Shown: positions 28,004-40,647 of the stretch, in pieces
Position numbering within the stretch: the stretch's first letter is position 1
Layout of the letters: the number at the start of each line of letters is the position of its first letter
Source: Halicephalobus mephisto
Lineage: Eukaryota > Nematoda > Chromadorea > Rhabditida > Panagrolaimidae
DNA length: 64,000 nucleotides
Direction of reading: 5' to 3'
Assembly: GCA_009193035.1 (NCBI GenBank)
Contig: SWDT01000040.1
Span: 62,001-126,000, forward strand
Notes under the pieces: model-generated
What the model was told of the DNA's origin: nothing
Seen by the model: the letters and a program-made list of their open reading frames with translations, nothing else
The model's database searches: none
Position numbers and translations under genes: made by a program

Positions 28004-30547
28004 TCAACAATTGTCAGACGAATTCAAATGAACAATAAAGTTTTGTAGATTTTCTTTGATCGTTTTGATGTAGTCGTCCAACTCTTCGGTGACTTGTTTG
28101 AAACCTCGAAATCCAATACTTTGAATTTTCATCTTATTCTTTATCTCTTTTATTTGTATGTCGGCCAAATCAAGGTTGGTGTCCAGATCCCAGTTCTCCA
28201 ACGACTCCTTGAATACTTCCAAACGTCTCTTCTCTTGACAATTCAACAATAATTCAAGATGGTCTGAGTCCCATTGCAAGCCGAAATTAGAATCCTCAAT
28301 TGCTCGAACAACATTCTGGTAGACATGATAAGAATTTGGTATGAAATCAACGATTGCAGCCGTATTTGCATCTTTCCATTGTCCTGCAAACAAAAAAATT
28401 AGAAATCAGCACATGTGTTTTAGCTAGTTTTTCTTTTTCTTATTTCTCCAAACTACAGGGTGTACAAAAAAATACATCCGGGGCTTTAACTTTTTCATTA
28501 GGAAAGCTAATTTTTTGTGGGTAATTGAGGCATCCTATGACCCACCTTTGGATGCCAGAGTTACCTCATAAGAACCCGGGGTACGGTAGTTATAGCGATT
28601 TTGAGAAAGTTCGCCATACAAAAATTTTCGACATTTCTGTCACGAACTCCTCCTCGGAGAAGTGGTTTAAAAAAAGTTTTTGTTATTTTTAGAAAGTATT
28701 CAGCGAAACTTACGTAGGGAAGGAGCGGATTTTTAATATCTCTTCAGATGGCTTCAGGAGAAGCCGTCAAAATTTGACGCCAACAAAAGTCTTCATTTTT
28801 TTTGACTTTGCCTGCTTACAGTTTTCTTCAGAAGTCACTTTGGATCTTCAAACTTCACCAAATGATAGACCTTGAAGTGGGCAACAAATCCCCCTATTCC
28901 AAATTTTCCACTATGATAGCTCATTTTTCCACCTCTATGAGCTGAGCAAGACGTATTTGAAGGATGTTTAAAATCAAGAGTATATTACATTGTATTTTAG
29001 GTTTATACTGAAAAAACTGACAAATTTTGAGCGTATCTAAAATCATGAGTAGACTATAATAATTTTCGGTCCATAAAATGTTAATTTTTCGAAAGACATG
29101 TTAAAATGGTTTAAATTAAATAACTAACCACAATTGTCCTCGCGCAAGTCATTGATGAAGAGGATTCGACTTAGTAGTTGCAATTGAATAAGTGCGTTCT
29201 CATTAACCTCTTCTTTGCTGATCGTAGAAAGTGGGCGAAAATCGTCGCGCCATTTTGTTGCGATGTATCTAAAATCAATTTGGAAATTGTTTTCAAATAC
29301 TATTTTACAATAAAAAACCATACAGTCGAATCTCAGTATAACGACTTCGAAGGGACTGAGAAAAAAGATCGTTAAATCAAAATTTTAAAGGATTTGTTAT
29401 TGCCGGAACCAAAAATTGACGTCATTAAATCAAGGGAATCGTTATATTGAGGTCCGACTGTATGTTACTTTTAATTTTGAGAATCCTAATCTCAAAATTA
29501 ACGGTAACGGATAAAATAAAAAGAAAAATTAAACTTATTACATACGTCGAAGTCCGACTACCCGTGAATTCACTTGGAAGAATAAATTGCGCATGTGGTC
29601 CCACTCCAATCAATTCCAAAAGCTTGTAAAGATAAATTTCTTTGATGTCGGGAAATGAAAATTTTGCAGTAAAACTTGACGACCCAAAATGGTGACACTT
29701 CACGCTGTACTTAGTGGCGACTTCTTCTCCATGAAGCTTGACCTTCACAATGATGCCTTTACGTGAGCCGGTCATGTCGTTTGATCTGCCTTCGTAGTTG
29801 TATTCCATGCTGCTCGCGTCGGTTCCACCTTTTTGGATATGTTGCACAAGGAAATGATCTCGAACGGCTTTGCCCATAATCTTCAAAAGTCCATCGGTCC
29901 ACGAAGCTGCCAAATGGTGTTTCTCCAAACGGAATTTGTTGAATTCGGAGTAAGCATGAAAAAGATCTGATTCCATCAATTTTTTGTGCAAAATCACGGC
30001 CTCTTTTGCAAAATCAATTCGGTTTTTGGATGGCTTCAGTACTGATTCAACGCATAAGCAATATTGCGGCCACCATTGAAGATCCGAATGCTTCTAAAAA
30101 ATTGAGTTCATGTTTTAAAATATCATTAAAGTTGAATAGTGTTGATTTGTAGAACACAATTTTTAACATGATTTTTAAGTTTTTTGAATACACTAGCTAT
30201 GAAAATAGGTAAATCTCAAAAACAGAGTGTATGTCAAAAATTGTGCCCAGATGGTGCAAAACAAAAAATAAACTTACTAATACAAGCAAGCTCTTGTCCG
30301 TGACGCCGGCATCATTCAAGCTACCAAATTGCGTGTCAATTCGCCGACCATTGTGGAACAAACGTTGGTACTTCTTTTGGATTCGAAAGGTATCTTGCAA
30401 TTCGTGCTGCAGTTGATCGACAGTTGCCTATAATTATGCTTTTCAAATTGATTCAAATCAACTGAAAAAAACATTATTGTCAACTTCAATTTTTGCCGAA
30501 TCTTGTGACTTCTCATTGTGATCTTGCAAGTCGATGAACAACTGCAT
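28004..30547 (-). CDS. Ubiquitin-like domain plus divergent kinase-like domain protein (430 aa)
   Basis: Minus-strand exons 30473-30547, 30278-30427, 29546-30093, 29129-29268 and 28004-28383; all phases close to 431 codons with stop. Residues 1-75 form a ubiquitin-like fold (MQLFIDLQD ... KYQRLFHNGRRID ... LLVL), lacking a terminal di-glycine. The second half has kinase-fold hints: a lysine-containing strand (VATKYSVK), a helix IYLYKLLELIGVGPHAQF, a DLREDN segment in the place of the catalytic loop and IVDF like the metal-binding motif. Similar single-lineage protein families exist in nematodes, but I cannot name one. Enzymatic activity is uncertain. It is intact although it lies in the transposon-rich block. 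The acceptor TTTTTAG sits upstream of the start. Confidence 0.68.
28450..29120. other. Large intron of the Ubl gene, possible unclassified transposon remnant
   Basis: The fourth intron (28384-29128) is far longer than its neighbours. At 28456 it has CAGGGTGTACAAAAAAATAC, a phrase reminiscent of DNA transposon ends, but no partner terminus or coding remnant was found. Confidence 0.3.
29323..29460. mobile_element. pogo/Tigger-type MITE in an intron
   Basis: 138 bp with inverted ends CAGTCGAATCTCAGTATAAC and GTTATATTGAGGTCCGACTG, flanked by TA at 29321-29322 and 29461-29462. Such CAGTCGAA...ATAACGA ends are typical of pogo/Tigger non-autonomous elements. It sits in the third intron of the Ubl gene and should be spliced out. 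Confidence 0.88.
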
Positions 30548-30693
30548 GGTTTGACTCAAACTCTAAAAACTGAATGAATAAATTTAAAAAAGAATTGAAA
30601 TAACGCGTAAAAATTTGAAGTTAAGCTACAATTAAGTGAAATAAACAGTTAGGAATCCGAGAGAGTGGCAAACTTGAAATATTAAAATTCACG

Positions 30694-31075
30694 AATCGAT
30701 ATAAAGAATTAAAAAAAAACTCACTTCCGATCAAATACGAATTTTCATATATGAAAAACCTTTTTTGAGAACAGTTGGATCATACCTGGGTAACTCGAAA
30801 CAGTGACAGTGGATTCTGAAAAAAAAATAAATTAATTTAATTTAATATTAAACAAGACAAAATCCGAAAAAGCCCGAAAACCGGAGATTACGAAACAGGT
30901 TGAAGGAATTTCGATATATAAAAAAGCAAATTCAGTCTGTAGAATCAAATATGCAAAATCCCATAAAAATGTAAAAAATCAAGTAAATATTAAAATTCTT
31001 TGAAAATTTCCATAAACTCGAGAAATCTGACATTCAAAACAAACTTTCCAGTGAAAAGAGAAAAATTTGATATAT
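30694..31075. repeat. Direct repeat, right copy, partner at 5099-5486
   Basis: Same orientation and roughly 97% identity with the left copy. It lies between the minus-strand Ubl gene and plus-strand PBRM1 and ends sharply at 31075. Confidence 0.9.
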
Positions 31076-31089
31076 CAATTTTTAACTTT

Positions 31090-31400
31090 GTTTATTAAAA
31101 TTCGTTTCTGAATTTGCCGCTCTTTCCTCAAAAGTTGTTTTTGTTTTGCGGTTCCCTGGATTTTTTCGCCATTTTCAATGCAGGCCGTTGCCCCGAATTG
31201 TCGTCCATTGCGTTGGTCTGTGGAGGGAGAACAAGCAACCAAGCAAGATATTCCCAGCACGAATTTCTGTCTCTGCATCTGGCGCGCACTGGTCTATGAG
31301 ACGAGAAAAACAGTCAATGCCGCGCAGGTTTGAGAGAGAGCGCTTGACCGTCGTGGCTTTGCTTGTTGCTGACCTACTCGTTTTCATTTTTCTCTTGTAA
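31090..31400. promoter_or_regulatory. GC-rich island upstream of PBRM1
   Basis: About 300 bp of raised GC content with GGCGCGCACTGGTCT at 31279, a phrase that recurs before TP53BP1 (GCGCGCACTGGCC at 47049). Placed directly upstream of PBRM1 exon 1, it is the likely promoter. Confidence 0.5.
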
Positions 31401-31515
31401 AATTATTGATCTAATGTATTTTGGCGCGTTTTGTGTGGTTTTACTTATATGACCATCTGAGAGTGGTATTTGTGGAGGATTATATATGAAATCTTTTAGG
31501 GTCGAGGCGGATACA

Positions 31516-34500
31516 ATGGGTAAACACGACAGCCGGACCCCCAGGACTTCGCGGAAACTCAAAAGAGACGAGACTTTCGATCAAGTAAGGCTTTATCTTG
31601 TGTTTTCAATATGTCAACTTCTGTTTTGCAGCAATTGTTGTGTGACGAACTGCTTGAACAACTCAAAAATGCCAAAGATGCCTCAGGGAAATCCCTCTCT
31701 GAGCTGTTCATGAGAGTTCCTTCGAGGAGAACAGATCCAGAGTACTACAACGTCGTCAAAGACCCGATCGATCTCACGAGGATCAACCAGAGACTGAGAG
31801 GAGATGAGTACAGTAATTTCGACGACTTCTGCAAGGACGTCGACTTGGTGCTCTCCAACGCCCAGCTGTACTACAAACCAGATACGGAGGAGTATAAGAA
31901 CGCCATGGATTTGCAAAAGTTCTACCAAGATTCCAAACATCGGTTGCTGAATCAGACTCCTGCTGGATCGAACGAACCGACCCCGAGCCCCGTGCCGACG
32001 GACAAAACGATGCCTCCGGTAGCTTCCAACCCTGATGAGCCAAGACTCGAAGCCATTGTCGCCGCGCTATTGACGTTGACAGACAAAACCGGGAGGTTAA
32101 TTGCCCCTCCTTTCAGAGTGCTGGCGTCTCGAGAAGAACTTCCAGAGTACTACGAAGCGATATCGAATCCCATTGATTTGAAGATTATCGCCAGAAAGAT
32201 CCGGAATGGTGAATACTCAACCTGGACTCTCTTCGACGAAGACATACAGTTGCTCGTGAACAACTGTAAAACTTTCAACGAGCCGGGCTCTCAGATCTAC
32301 AAGGACGCAGAACGGCTCTTTGCTCAATACGAACAAAAACGACCGGAATTTAGCGCTGCTTCGTTTAACGTATCAAAGCACAAGTTGACCGAGAACAAAA
32401 AACAGATAGATCTTTTGCTAGATCAACACAAAGCGGAAGATCTGGGGTTGGTCGAGGACGCGGATGAAGAGCCAGAAACCGAAAAGGACCCCAGTCCGTA
32501 TTGGGTGCTCTATTGGGCAGTCAGGAACCTGGAAGATGGAACTCTGTCTGAACCCTTTTTGGAGTTGGTGAACAAGGATTTTTATCCCGATTATTACGAG
32601 GAAATCAAGAACCCAATGTCCCTCTATGTCGTCAATAACCGTCTAAAAACGAATTTCTACAAGAAATTTCAAGATCTGGTGGATGATTTACTCCTGATTT
32701 GCTATAATTCCCGTTGCTACAACCTGGATTCAAGTGATTATTATAATTTCGCAGTTAAGTTGGAAAATTTTATTTCGAAAAAAGCAAAGGAACTGGATCC
32801 GAGTACCGTAATCAGAATAGCAGAAGTTCCAGCAGAAGACGGTGATGAAAATGTTCAACAACTTTTGAAATCGAAAGATAAAGTTCCAAAGAAGAGACAA
32901 CGTGTGTCTATTGGCGAAAGTGACGACACGGCTTCTGAAATCAGCGTAAGTCGGCCTCCTGTTAAAAGAAGAAAAGCAGAATTTAAAGAATTTGGTTCTG
33001 GTGTGGTTTCTCCAACGAGAAAACATCCTCAAGGAAGAAAATCAATCGAAGAACATAGAATTATTTATAAAAATAAGTTACTTAAAATTTGGAAAACAGT
33101 TGTCGAACACAACGAGCGAGGAATCCAGATTGCTTCGCCTTTGATGTTTTTGCCTGATCCTAATATATTTCCTGATTACTACAAAAAGATCCAAAATCCG
33201 ATGGATTTGAATACTATCAAATCAAAAATCGAACAAGAAATTGTAAGTTTTTTAAATTTTCTAAAAAGTTTCTTTATTTAAAAAATTTTTATTTTGAAAT
33301 TTACAGTATTCTTCATCGGAGGAATTTAAAAACGACTTTTTAACTATTTTCAACAATGTTCGGAGCTTGTATCCTTTTAACGATCCTCTTGTTTTGGATT
33401 GTGGAATCCTTCAATCTGTGTTGGAGAAGATTTTGGACCAGATCAGTCATGGAGAAATGATGCGATTGCCGGTAAGGAAGGACAGGTCTTACAGGCCACG
33501 ACATCAGCATATGTCCACCAGTCCGGCGAGAAATATGGCTTGTACAATGGCAACACCGATTTCGGAGTCGAAATTGAGAGTTAGAAGTTCGATTCAGAAG
33601 AAAGCAACGAATGATGAGTATTCGAAGATGAAAGCTATATATGATGCTATTCTGCAATTTGAGAATACTGATGGTAGAATTCTTTCTCAAGCGTTTGTGA
33701 AATTGCCGACGAAAGAAGAATATCCGGAATATTATGAGAAAATCAAGAAACCGATGGATTTGAACAGACTGGGATCTAGGATCAATTCTGGACAATATGA
33801 GGACTTGAGATCAATGTTATTCGATTTGAAACTTGTGTTTGACAATGCTTGTGCCTTTAATGATCCAAATTCGAGGATTTACAAGGATGCATTGATTTTA
33901 CAGAAAGAAGTATTGTCGTTGAGAAATCAATATGTTCAGGATGAATTTTATGTCCAAGCAGAAGTTAAATTGTTATTGATTAATCTTCTCGTAAGTGTTA
34001 CGACATACACTAACACAGATGGTAGATGTTTGAGTGAATCTTTGGAGGATTTACCAAAGTATTTGAAAAAAGGAAATGTTCCCGAAGAAGAATATCCGTT
34101 TTCTCTTGATGAAATTAAATACAATTTGGACAAAGGAAGATACAGGAGATTGGATAGATTTCAGGATGATCTGTTTTACTTGTTTACGAAAGTTCGAGAA
34201 TATATGCCGATGGATGGAGAGGTGTTTCAGGATTCTATTGAACTTCAGAAACACTTTATAGAAAAAAGAGATGAATTGTGTAAATCAGTACTTATTACAC
34301 CAGCAAAGTTTTACAATAATGGAGTACTTGAACAAGAAGTAGAAAAAATTATTAAAACAAGAAAATTGAAAGAAAAACAAGAAAAAAATGATCAGGAAGA
34401 AGAATCAATGGAAATTGATCAATTGAATAATAGTGGAGAAGGAACAGAAGAAATTTTAGAAAATGTGGAATATGAAGGAGTAACGTATTATCCGGAAGAA

Positions 34501-37500
34501 TATGTATATATTGCTTCTGCAGAGGATGATGCACCACCAGATGCTCCGAAACATATTATGAGAATTGAGAAAATAATGAAAGATTCGGAAGGAGTGAAAG
34601 TTATAAGAGGTTTTTGGTGCTATAAACCGAGAGAAACGTATCATTTGGCAACGAGATTATTTTTCCCAAATGAAGTATTTTTAACTGTGTTTAAAAATAC
34701 AGTTACTGTTGATAGATTGAGAGGGAAATGTTGTGTGATGTTTGTGGATGATTATTTTAAATCTAAACCAGTGGATTTTGAGGATGAAGATGTGTATGTT
34801 TGTGAATCGAGATATTTGGGAAAAAGACAACATTTTAAGAAATTGACTGTATGGCCATATCCAGAAGAACAAGAAAAATTGAAAGTTGTGGAAAGAACAG
34901 AAGCATTGAAAGTGGTGAAAGTTAGATCGGAATTGGCAGATGGATCTGAAGGTGAAAGTCGGGCAAGTAGTGAAAAACCGAAAAATGAAGAAAATTCGGA
35001 TTCTATATCGGATATGATTAGTGAAAGAGTTAAGAATTTGCCAAGGATTTTAGACATTCATAGAGAAGAAGTTAAAGATACGAAGATTCAAGGTGAAGAA
35101 GGATGTACGTACTATGAACAAATGGTACATAATGGAATATGGTACAGAAGAGGTGATGGAGTATTGGCATTTAAGGAATCGGCAGGACATTGTGATGTTT
35201 ATAGAATTGATAAAATGTGGAGAACGGAAAATGGTGAAGCGTTTATATCAGGACCGTTTTTTGCAAGACCAACGGAAATTAAACATGATTTTTCAACAGC
35301 AACATTTTATAAAAAAGAAGTTATTGGAGTTGAACAACCAGATGTAACTGTTAGTATGAATAGAGTACAAGCTAGATGTGCGATTTTGACTACGAAAGCA
35401 TATGAAACTTGCAGACCAACAGAATTTCCGGAATGTGATGTATTTGTGGTTGAAAGAAGAGTTATGGGAGAAATGTTTCCAGAGAAATGTTCATGTTCGT
35501 TGATGTCGAAAGGATATGAGAATAATAAGGAACACAATGCGTCTCCTAATGCTCCTCCGATGGATTTGGAGTATGCTAAAGCGTTGAAGAGATTGAGGGT
35601 TGGTTTTTGATCGATATATGGAAGGTTATTTTGAGAATGATGGTTGTAGTTGTATTTTTTGAGTAATTTAGATATCATTGGTTTAATGATTGCCTTGAAG
35701 GCTAATCTTATAATGAGGACGAATGCACCTTTTTAAAGAGCTATTGAATATCGTTGCGACTGTGGAGATACCCGATGAGTATGCACGAATGGAGGGCAAA
35801 CAGCGGCCTAGGAAGGAGTATGACGGACGAACGTATAGTGTACGCGACAAATGCGCAAAACCTCTGATTGTCTGCTCTCTCTGTATTCTGAGAACGTTTT
35901 TCGGTTGTGTATAGGGCTTCTCTTGAGCGCCAATGTCGACAACAGGCAGTAGATCGAAATCGGTCTATTGCAACAGACAAAACCTTTATTTCCTTGGTTT
36001 TTTTTTCGCTTTTCTTTTATAACTGCCAACGCAGCGAATAGGAGAATGAAGGGAGGAGAAGAGAGTCTCGCTTGTTTCCATTGTAAGTTGGTGTACTCCA
36101 TGCGCTGCAGCTCTGTTCGCTGGGCAATGAGAAACCGCGTCACGCTCATGCCCCGTGAATCCCCCTCCGAACGGGAACGGTCGCGGCTGCTGGTATGAAG
36201 CCGCCACTGGCGAGAAAGAAGGAACCTGCCGATGCCTGCGCGGGCTTGCAGGCGAAATTCCTTCTCTGTCTTGCAACGAACTCTCTTGCAGTATATTTTA
36301 TGCATTTTGTCCTAAAAATGATTTGTTATATATAAGAGAGTTTTTATATATAACAATTAAAGAAAATTATAATAGGATTGTTAATATAAAATACATTAAA
36401 GTGTATCGATCAATAATTCAAAGTAATATGTTAGTGACATTTTGCCACAATTTAGTTTTTCGAAATTAGTTTAATGATAAATTCGGGATTTTTTGTATTT
36501 TGTCGTTTGAAAAAAATTGGCATTAGTTATATTCTATTTTTTAGGAGTATAAACAGTCTCTGGATGTGCCAGAGGATGAAATTTATTATTTCAAGACACC
36601 ACTAGAAATGGAAAAGGTTTGTTTTTTTTGTTTTTTTGGAGTTAATTTGGTTTTTTAGGAACTTTCACCTATAATTGCTAGCTCGGAAACGACGCTAAGC
36701 GTTGATCAGGAGATTGAAAATGAGAGTAATGTAGATCCGTCGGAAACAAGTCAAAATGTAGAGACTCAAAGTAAATGGTTAGCTTCTCAACCGAAATTAA
36801 ACGCTAAATCTAAAAGTGGATATATTCTATTTTCTGCGGAAGTAAGGAAAAGAATAATGTCGGAAAATCCAGAAGCTGGTTTTGGGGAAGTTTCAAGAAT
36901 AGTCGGTCTTGAGTGGAAGAAATTAAATGATGAGCAAAAACGACAGTATGAAGTTAGAGCAACATTCATTGCGGAAGAAAGGGCGAAAAATGATCTTTTG
37001 ACTCCATCGAGTAAACTCTTACAGGTTCGGAATTGTAGTGCTTTTTGATCTGATATATGGATCTGAAATTTTAGCCAGGACAAATACGAGTATACTTGTG
37101 TAGATGGCAGAGTTGTGATTATACTTTTGATTCTCAGGAAGGACTCTATGAGCATGTGAAGACATCGCATACTTCTCAGATTGTGGATGGAGAAAATCAA
37201 TTTGTGTGTTTGTGGAATTCTTGTTTGAAGTACAGAAAAGAAGGAAAACCATTTCCATCTTTGCCGAGATTACATCGGCATATTAAAGAAAAACATATGC
37301 CGTCTTCGAATAAAGCAATGTTTCCGAATCAGAGGAATAAGTGAGTTTTTCGGTTCTTTGGTTTTTTTGAAAGGGGATTTGTAGACATTATTTCGTGTAC
37401 TATCCTCCGGATGAAAATGCAACGTCTAGCTCATCGAAAGAAGCTCCATCTGGCACGTTTGTTAATCATCCATTTGGAAATGCTCCTTCAACAATCGTTC

Positions 37501-38371
37501 ACTGTGTGACAGCAACTCCTTTGGAAGAAATGAGTACTGTGACGACTGCAACACCGAGAACGACGTATGTGCAAGGGGTTATTAATGATGGTACTCCCCA
37601 TAGAACTGTCAAAGTTGTGAATTACAATCCAAATCAAACGCAATTTGTGCAACAACTTCCTAATGGAGCTGTGCCTGTTCAGTATGTGACTGTTGGAGGT
37701 CAATCTGTGTATCAGGCCGTTGTTGTTAATCAGACTCCTGGACAACAACCAGTGCAAGTTTATCATCATGCTCCTGGTACCATTGTTCAGCAACAATATT
37801 ATCAGCAAGTTCCTCAAACTTCAGGAACACAAACAATAACGGTGAATGGTGTTACTCAGCATTCCCAAATAAGCCAGCCTTATGGTGGTCATCCTGCACC
37901 TGGATCTGTTCATGTTCAACATGGCGCAACAGTGCATGTTTCTCATCCTTATCAACCTCAGTCTTCTCAATCGCAACCACAACCTGCTCCTGCTGTTGAT
38001 CCGAGACAAGTTATCACAAGAGCTCCTGAACCTATATTTAACCAAATTCCGGAATCGCTTACATCAACAAGAGTTTTACATTCGCATGTATACAAAAAGT
38101 GAGTTTTTTGATTCGGTGAAATTTGTAAGTGTGGGGTTGCAGGTATCTCGAAAATATGGCAACTACTAAACAACGGTATCTATCTAGATGGGATAAGACT
38201 CTTGGACCCTCAAACAATGCTCCTATTACGTCAGATAAGTTACCTATTGTGAAACAAGCGGCGAAACGAAAGGTTACTGATGACGAGATTGCGAGAAGTC
38301 TTTATTTGCTGAGAGATCAATTGCTGGAAAGCACATGTCTCATCAGACGACAACCAGAAATCCATTTGTGA
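31516..38371 (+). CDS. PBRM1: Polybromo-1 (PBAF chromatin-remodelling subunit), 1872 aa
   Basis: Exons 31516-31584, 31632-33242, 33307-35598, 36545-36616, 36659-37024, 37075-37340, 37385-38098 and 38143-38371; phases close to 1873 codons. An in-frame ATG at 31486 would add ten residues. Six bromodomains lie in exons 2-3 (first with PSRRTDPEYY...IKDP-like VVKDPIDL and the last near 33950-34280), followed by two BAH domains (about 34480-34850 and 35110-35490), an HMG box (GYILFSAEVRKRIM ... EWKKLNDEQ) in exon 5, two C2H2 fingers in exon 6, a Q/P-rich linker, and the conserved end (VLHSHVYKKYLENMA ... RWDKTL ... LLRDQLLEST) matching the PBRM1 C-terminus. The protein reads acetylated histones within the PBAF SWI/SNF complex in the nucleus. 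Intron 3 is 946 bp and contains a GC-rich island. Confidence 0.97.
35700..36300. promoter_or_regulatory. GC-rich island within PBRM1 intron 3
   Basis: Roughly 550 bp of GC-rich sequence with CTCTCTCTGT runs, interrupted by an AT-rich patch, resembling the other promoter islands of this window rather than an intron. It carries short open frames in both strands but none with family features. It could be an internal promoter making a short HMG/zinc-finger form, or a non-coding RNA start. Confidence 0.35.
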
Positions 38372-38489
38372 ATACGGGATCCATTAATCCCTTTGTTACT
38401 TTGGTCTCATTTGGGAAAAGTTTTACCTTTTTTATCATTGATAAAATTTTGAACTTGAAACAACTCGTATCGGAGATCAAAAACCGGCA

Positions 38490-40005
38490 CTAGAGCACCG
38501 TCAGAAAGACGCCTGGATTCACCTCAACCACTTGGTCGACAGCATCGGAAGTATCGGGACTCTGAGGGGAAAGCTCTTCTGGTGGACAGATCATTTCTAA
38601 ATTGCGGGTTTCAGTTCGATGAACTTGCAACGGCTGGTAGATAAACTCACTTCCATCTTTAGTCACGTAAAAGTACCTGTAGTTTCGTTCAACCGGGGGA
38701 AACATGTTGTGGACATCTGAAGTAACAGTGATTAAAAGTTAGTTTTAAAAGATGCTTACCATTATAATACAAAAGTATGGGTTGAATTTCAGGTGGATGA
38801 GGTTTTATCCAGTTTTCTTGATCACTGGCTGATTCGGGTCTTGATTGAAGAGGAATAGCTTTTTGGATTTTCTGCAATGGAGCTGACGACACTTGGATCT
38901 TCTTTTTCGACGTAGGTAACTTGTAAGGCGCAAGTATGTGTCGAACAATTGGTTTTATTACATTCAATTGTTGTGGTTCTCGTGGCGGACATAAATTGTG
39001 AACATCTAGGACAGTGATTATGTCGGGATCGGAATACTGTAGACTTACCGTTATAGTATCTAGGAGGCGGTTGTGCTTCGGAAGTGGTGGAGTTTTGGAC
39101 TCGATTCTCTTGATCGCTTGCTGATCCAGACCTCGGCTGAATAGGAACGACAACTTTGGGGATTTTTTGAAACGGCACGGAGGATACATGACTCCTTTTT
39201 CTCGAATGGAAACTGGAAGGAATAAAAGCATGCTTAACTATCGGTCTGACTACTCTCATCTTGCGGGGTTCAGGAGGACGAAGAGTGTTGTGGGCATCTG
39301 GAACGACGATTACTGTCGGGATCGGAATATTGCAGACTTACCGTTATAGTATCTAGGAACCGGCTGTGCCTCGGATGTGTCTGGAGGCTCGACGTGATTC
39401 TCGGCTACGGAAACGTCAGGATTTTGAACTTCAGTCTCGATTACAGGGACACTGGAAGGTTGGGTCAAACTGTCATCGTCGGTAGAAGATCCCGCCCTGA
39501 CATGAGTGAGACTGGTCTCGTGGTCTTCTTCAGTCGTTGTCGACGGCACTTGGCTCTTCCTTCCTAAACCTGGGGATTTGTTCTTTGAGGGACGTTTTTG
39601 GGAATCTTCATTAACAGCATCGATAAGTTCTTCTTTGATTTTCTTCGAACGGCTTTTCCGGGCTTCTTCGCGAATGGCATCCATGAGTTCGTCTCTGATT
39701 TCTTCCGGTCGACGTTTTTTGGATTCTTCACTTTCGGCTTCTGTAGATCCGTCCTTGGCTTCCTTCGATTGGGCTCGTCTTCCGTTCTTCAGTTTCCGTT
39801 TCCCTTTTCTTTCGTTAGCTGGATTTTCTGGGAATTCATCCACAACAACGACCATTTTTTCCACTTTTTCCTCTCCAGAAGCGGAATCACCCATATAACG
39901 AGACACACCTGATTTCCTCTTCACAGTTTCCTGTAAAAATTGAGCCATTTTCGACGAAACATGACGTGTTCGCTTCATCCTGCCAGATTCCGTTTCGTCA
40001 CCCAT
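38490..40005 (-). CDS. Unrecognised protein built from duplicated exon modules (461 aa)
   Basis: Exons 39342-40005, 39049-39297, 38760-39005 and 38490-38716; phases close to 462 codons. Exon 1 encodes a lysine/glutamate-rich, probably nuclear region (MGDETESGRMKRTRH ... KRKLKNGRR). The junctions repeat a module: RYYNG/D, then DAHNTLRPPEPRKM, DVHNLCPPREPQQL and DVHNMFPPVERN, each followed by VxPIVxH, VSSxPxQKIxK and SASDQEN elements. Exons 2 and 3 and introns 1 and 2 are clearly copies of one another. No known domain is recognised; a chromatin or kinetochore link would be speculation. Acceptor TTTTTTCCAG precedes the start by 14 bases. The gene is convergent with PBRM1, whose stop is 119 bp away. 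Confidence 0.72.
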
Positions 40006-40189
40006 ATTTGGTTGTTTCCTGGAAAAAATAGAAGTTTTCATATATGAAAAATGTAAACAACGAAACATTACGAAACATCAGAATATCCACACGAAAGAGG
40101 ATTTAATATACTGTAAAAATTACTCCTGAGGAGTTATTAAGGTCAGTGTACCTTTAGGACACAACATGGTCTAATCAATAGCTCGCAAA

Positions 40190-40340
40190 AAGGCAAAACT
40201 GTGCCGAGCAAAAGCAGATGAAGAAATACCACAAAAAACAGAGAGGGAAATTCGTTGCGGGAGAAAGTGGCGCGAACAGGCTTCTTTCCAGTTTTCTCGT
40301 CGTAGGGACAGAGCGCGAGAGTTCTCTCTCGTTTTTCAAA
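40190..40340. promoter_or_regulatory. GC-rich island upstream of the module gene
   Basis: Contains GTGGCGCGAACAGG and CAGAGCGCGAGAGTTCTCTCTCG in an otherwise AT-rich 1.2-kb gap. By analogy with other islands here it is the promoter region of the minus-strand gene starting at 40005. Confidence 0.4.
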
Positions 40341-40647
40341 CTTTTTAGGATTTTTAAAATTTGCAATTTCTTAGAATCGAATAGGAAACTACGAAATGTT
40401 TAAAAAAATAGATTTTCGAAGATTCTAAAACTGAAAAATTGTAAAAAATAAATTCCAAAAATAATTTAATTTTGAAACTGAAATTTTTAGAAAATGTAAA
40501 AAATCCGTATTCAAATAAATTTGTAAAAAATAAATATTTTTAAGTTTGTAATAATACTAGGAAAATTTTGCATTAATATAGTGTATGTTGTAGATGGCTA
40601 CTTTTCTTTTAGGTTTTGTTGGAACAGGAACAAAGAATATCACTAAT

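Noticed and set aside
28450..28800. CAGGGTGTACAAAAAAATAC as the start of a DNA transposon
   Set aside because: No matching opposite end, no target duplication and no coding remnant were found.
31075..31400. Several overlapping open frames in both strands upstream of PBRM1
   Set aside because: High GC content lowers stop frequency; no frame has protein-family features. Better explained as a promoter island.
32730..35680. Many minus-strand frames of 60-120 codons opposite PBRM1
   Set aside because: They are reverse-complement shadows of the bromodomain and BAH exons, biased by codon composition.
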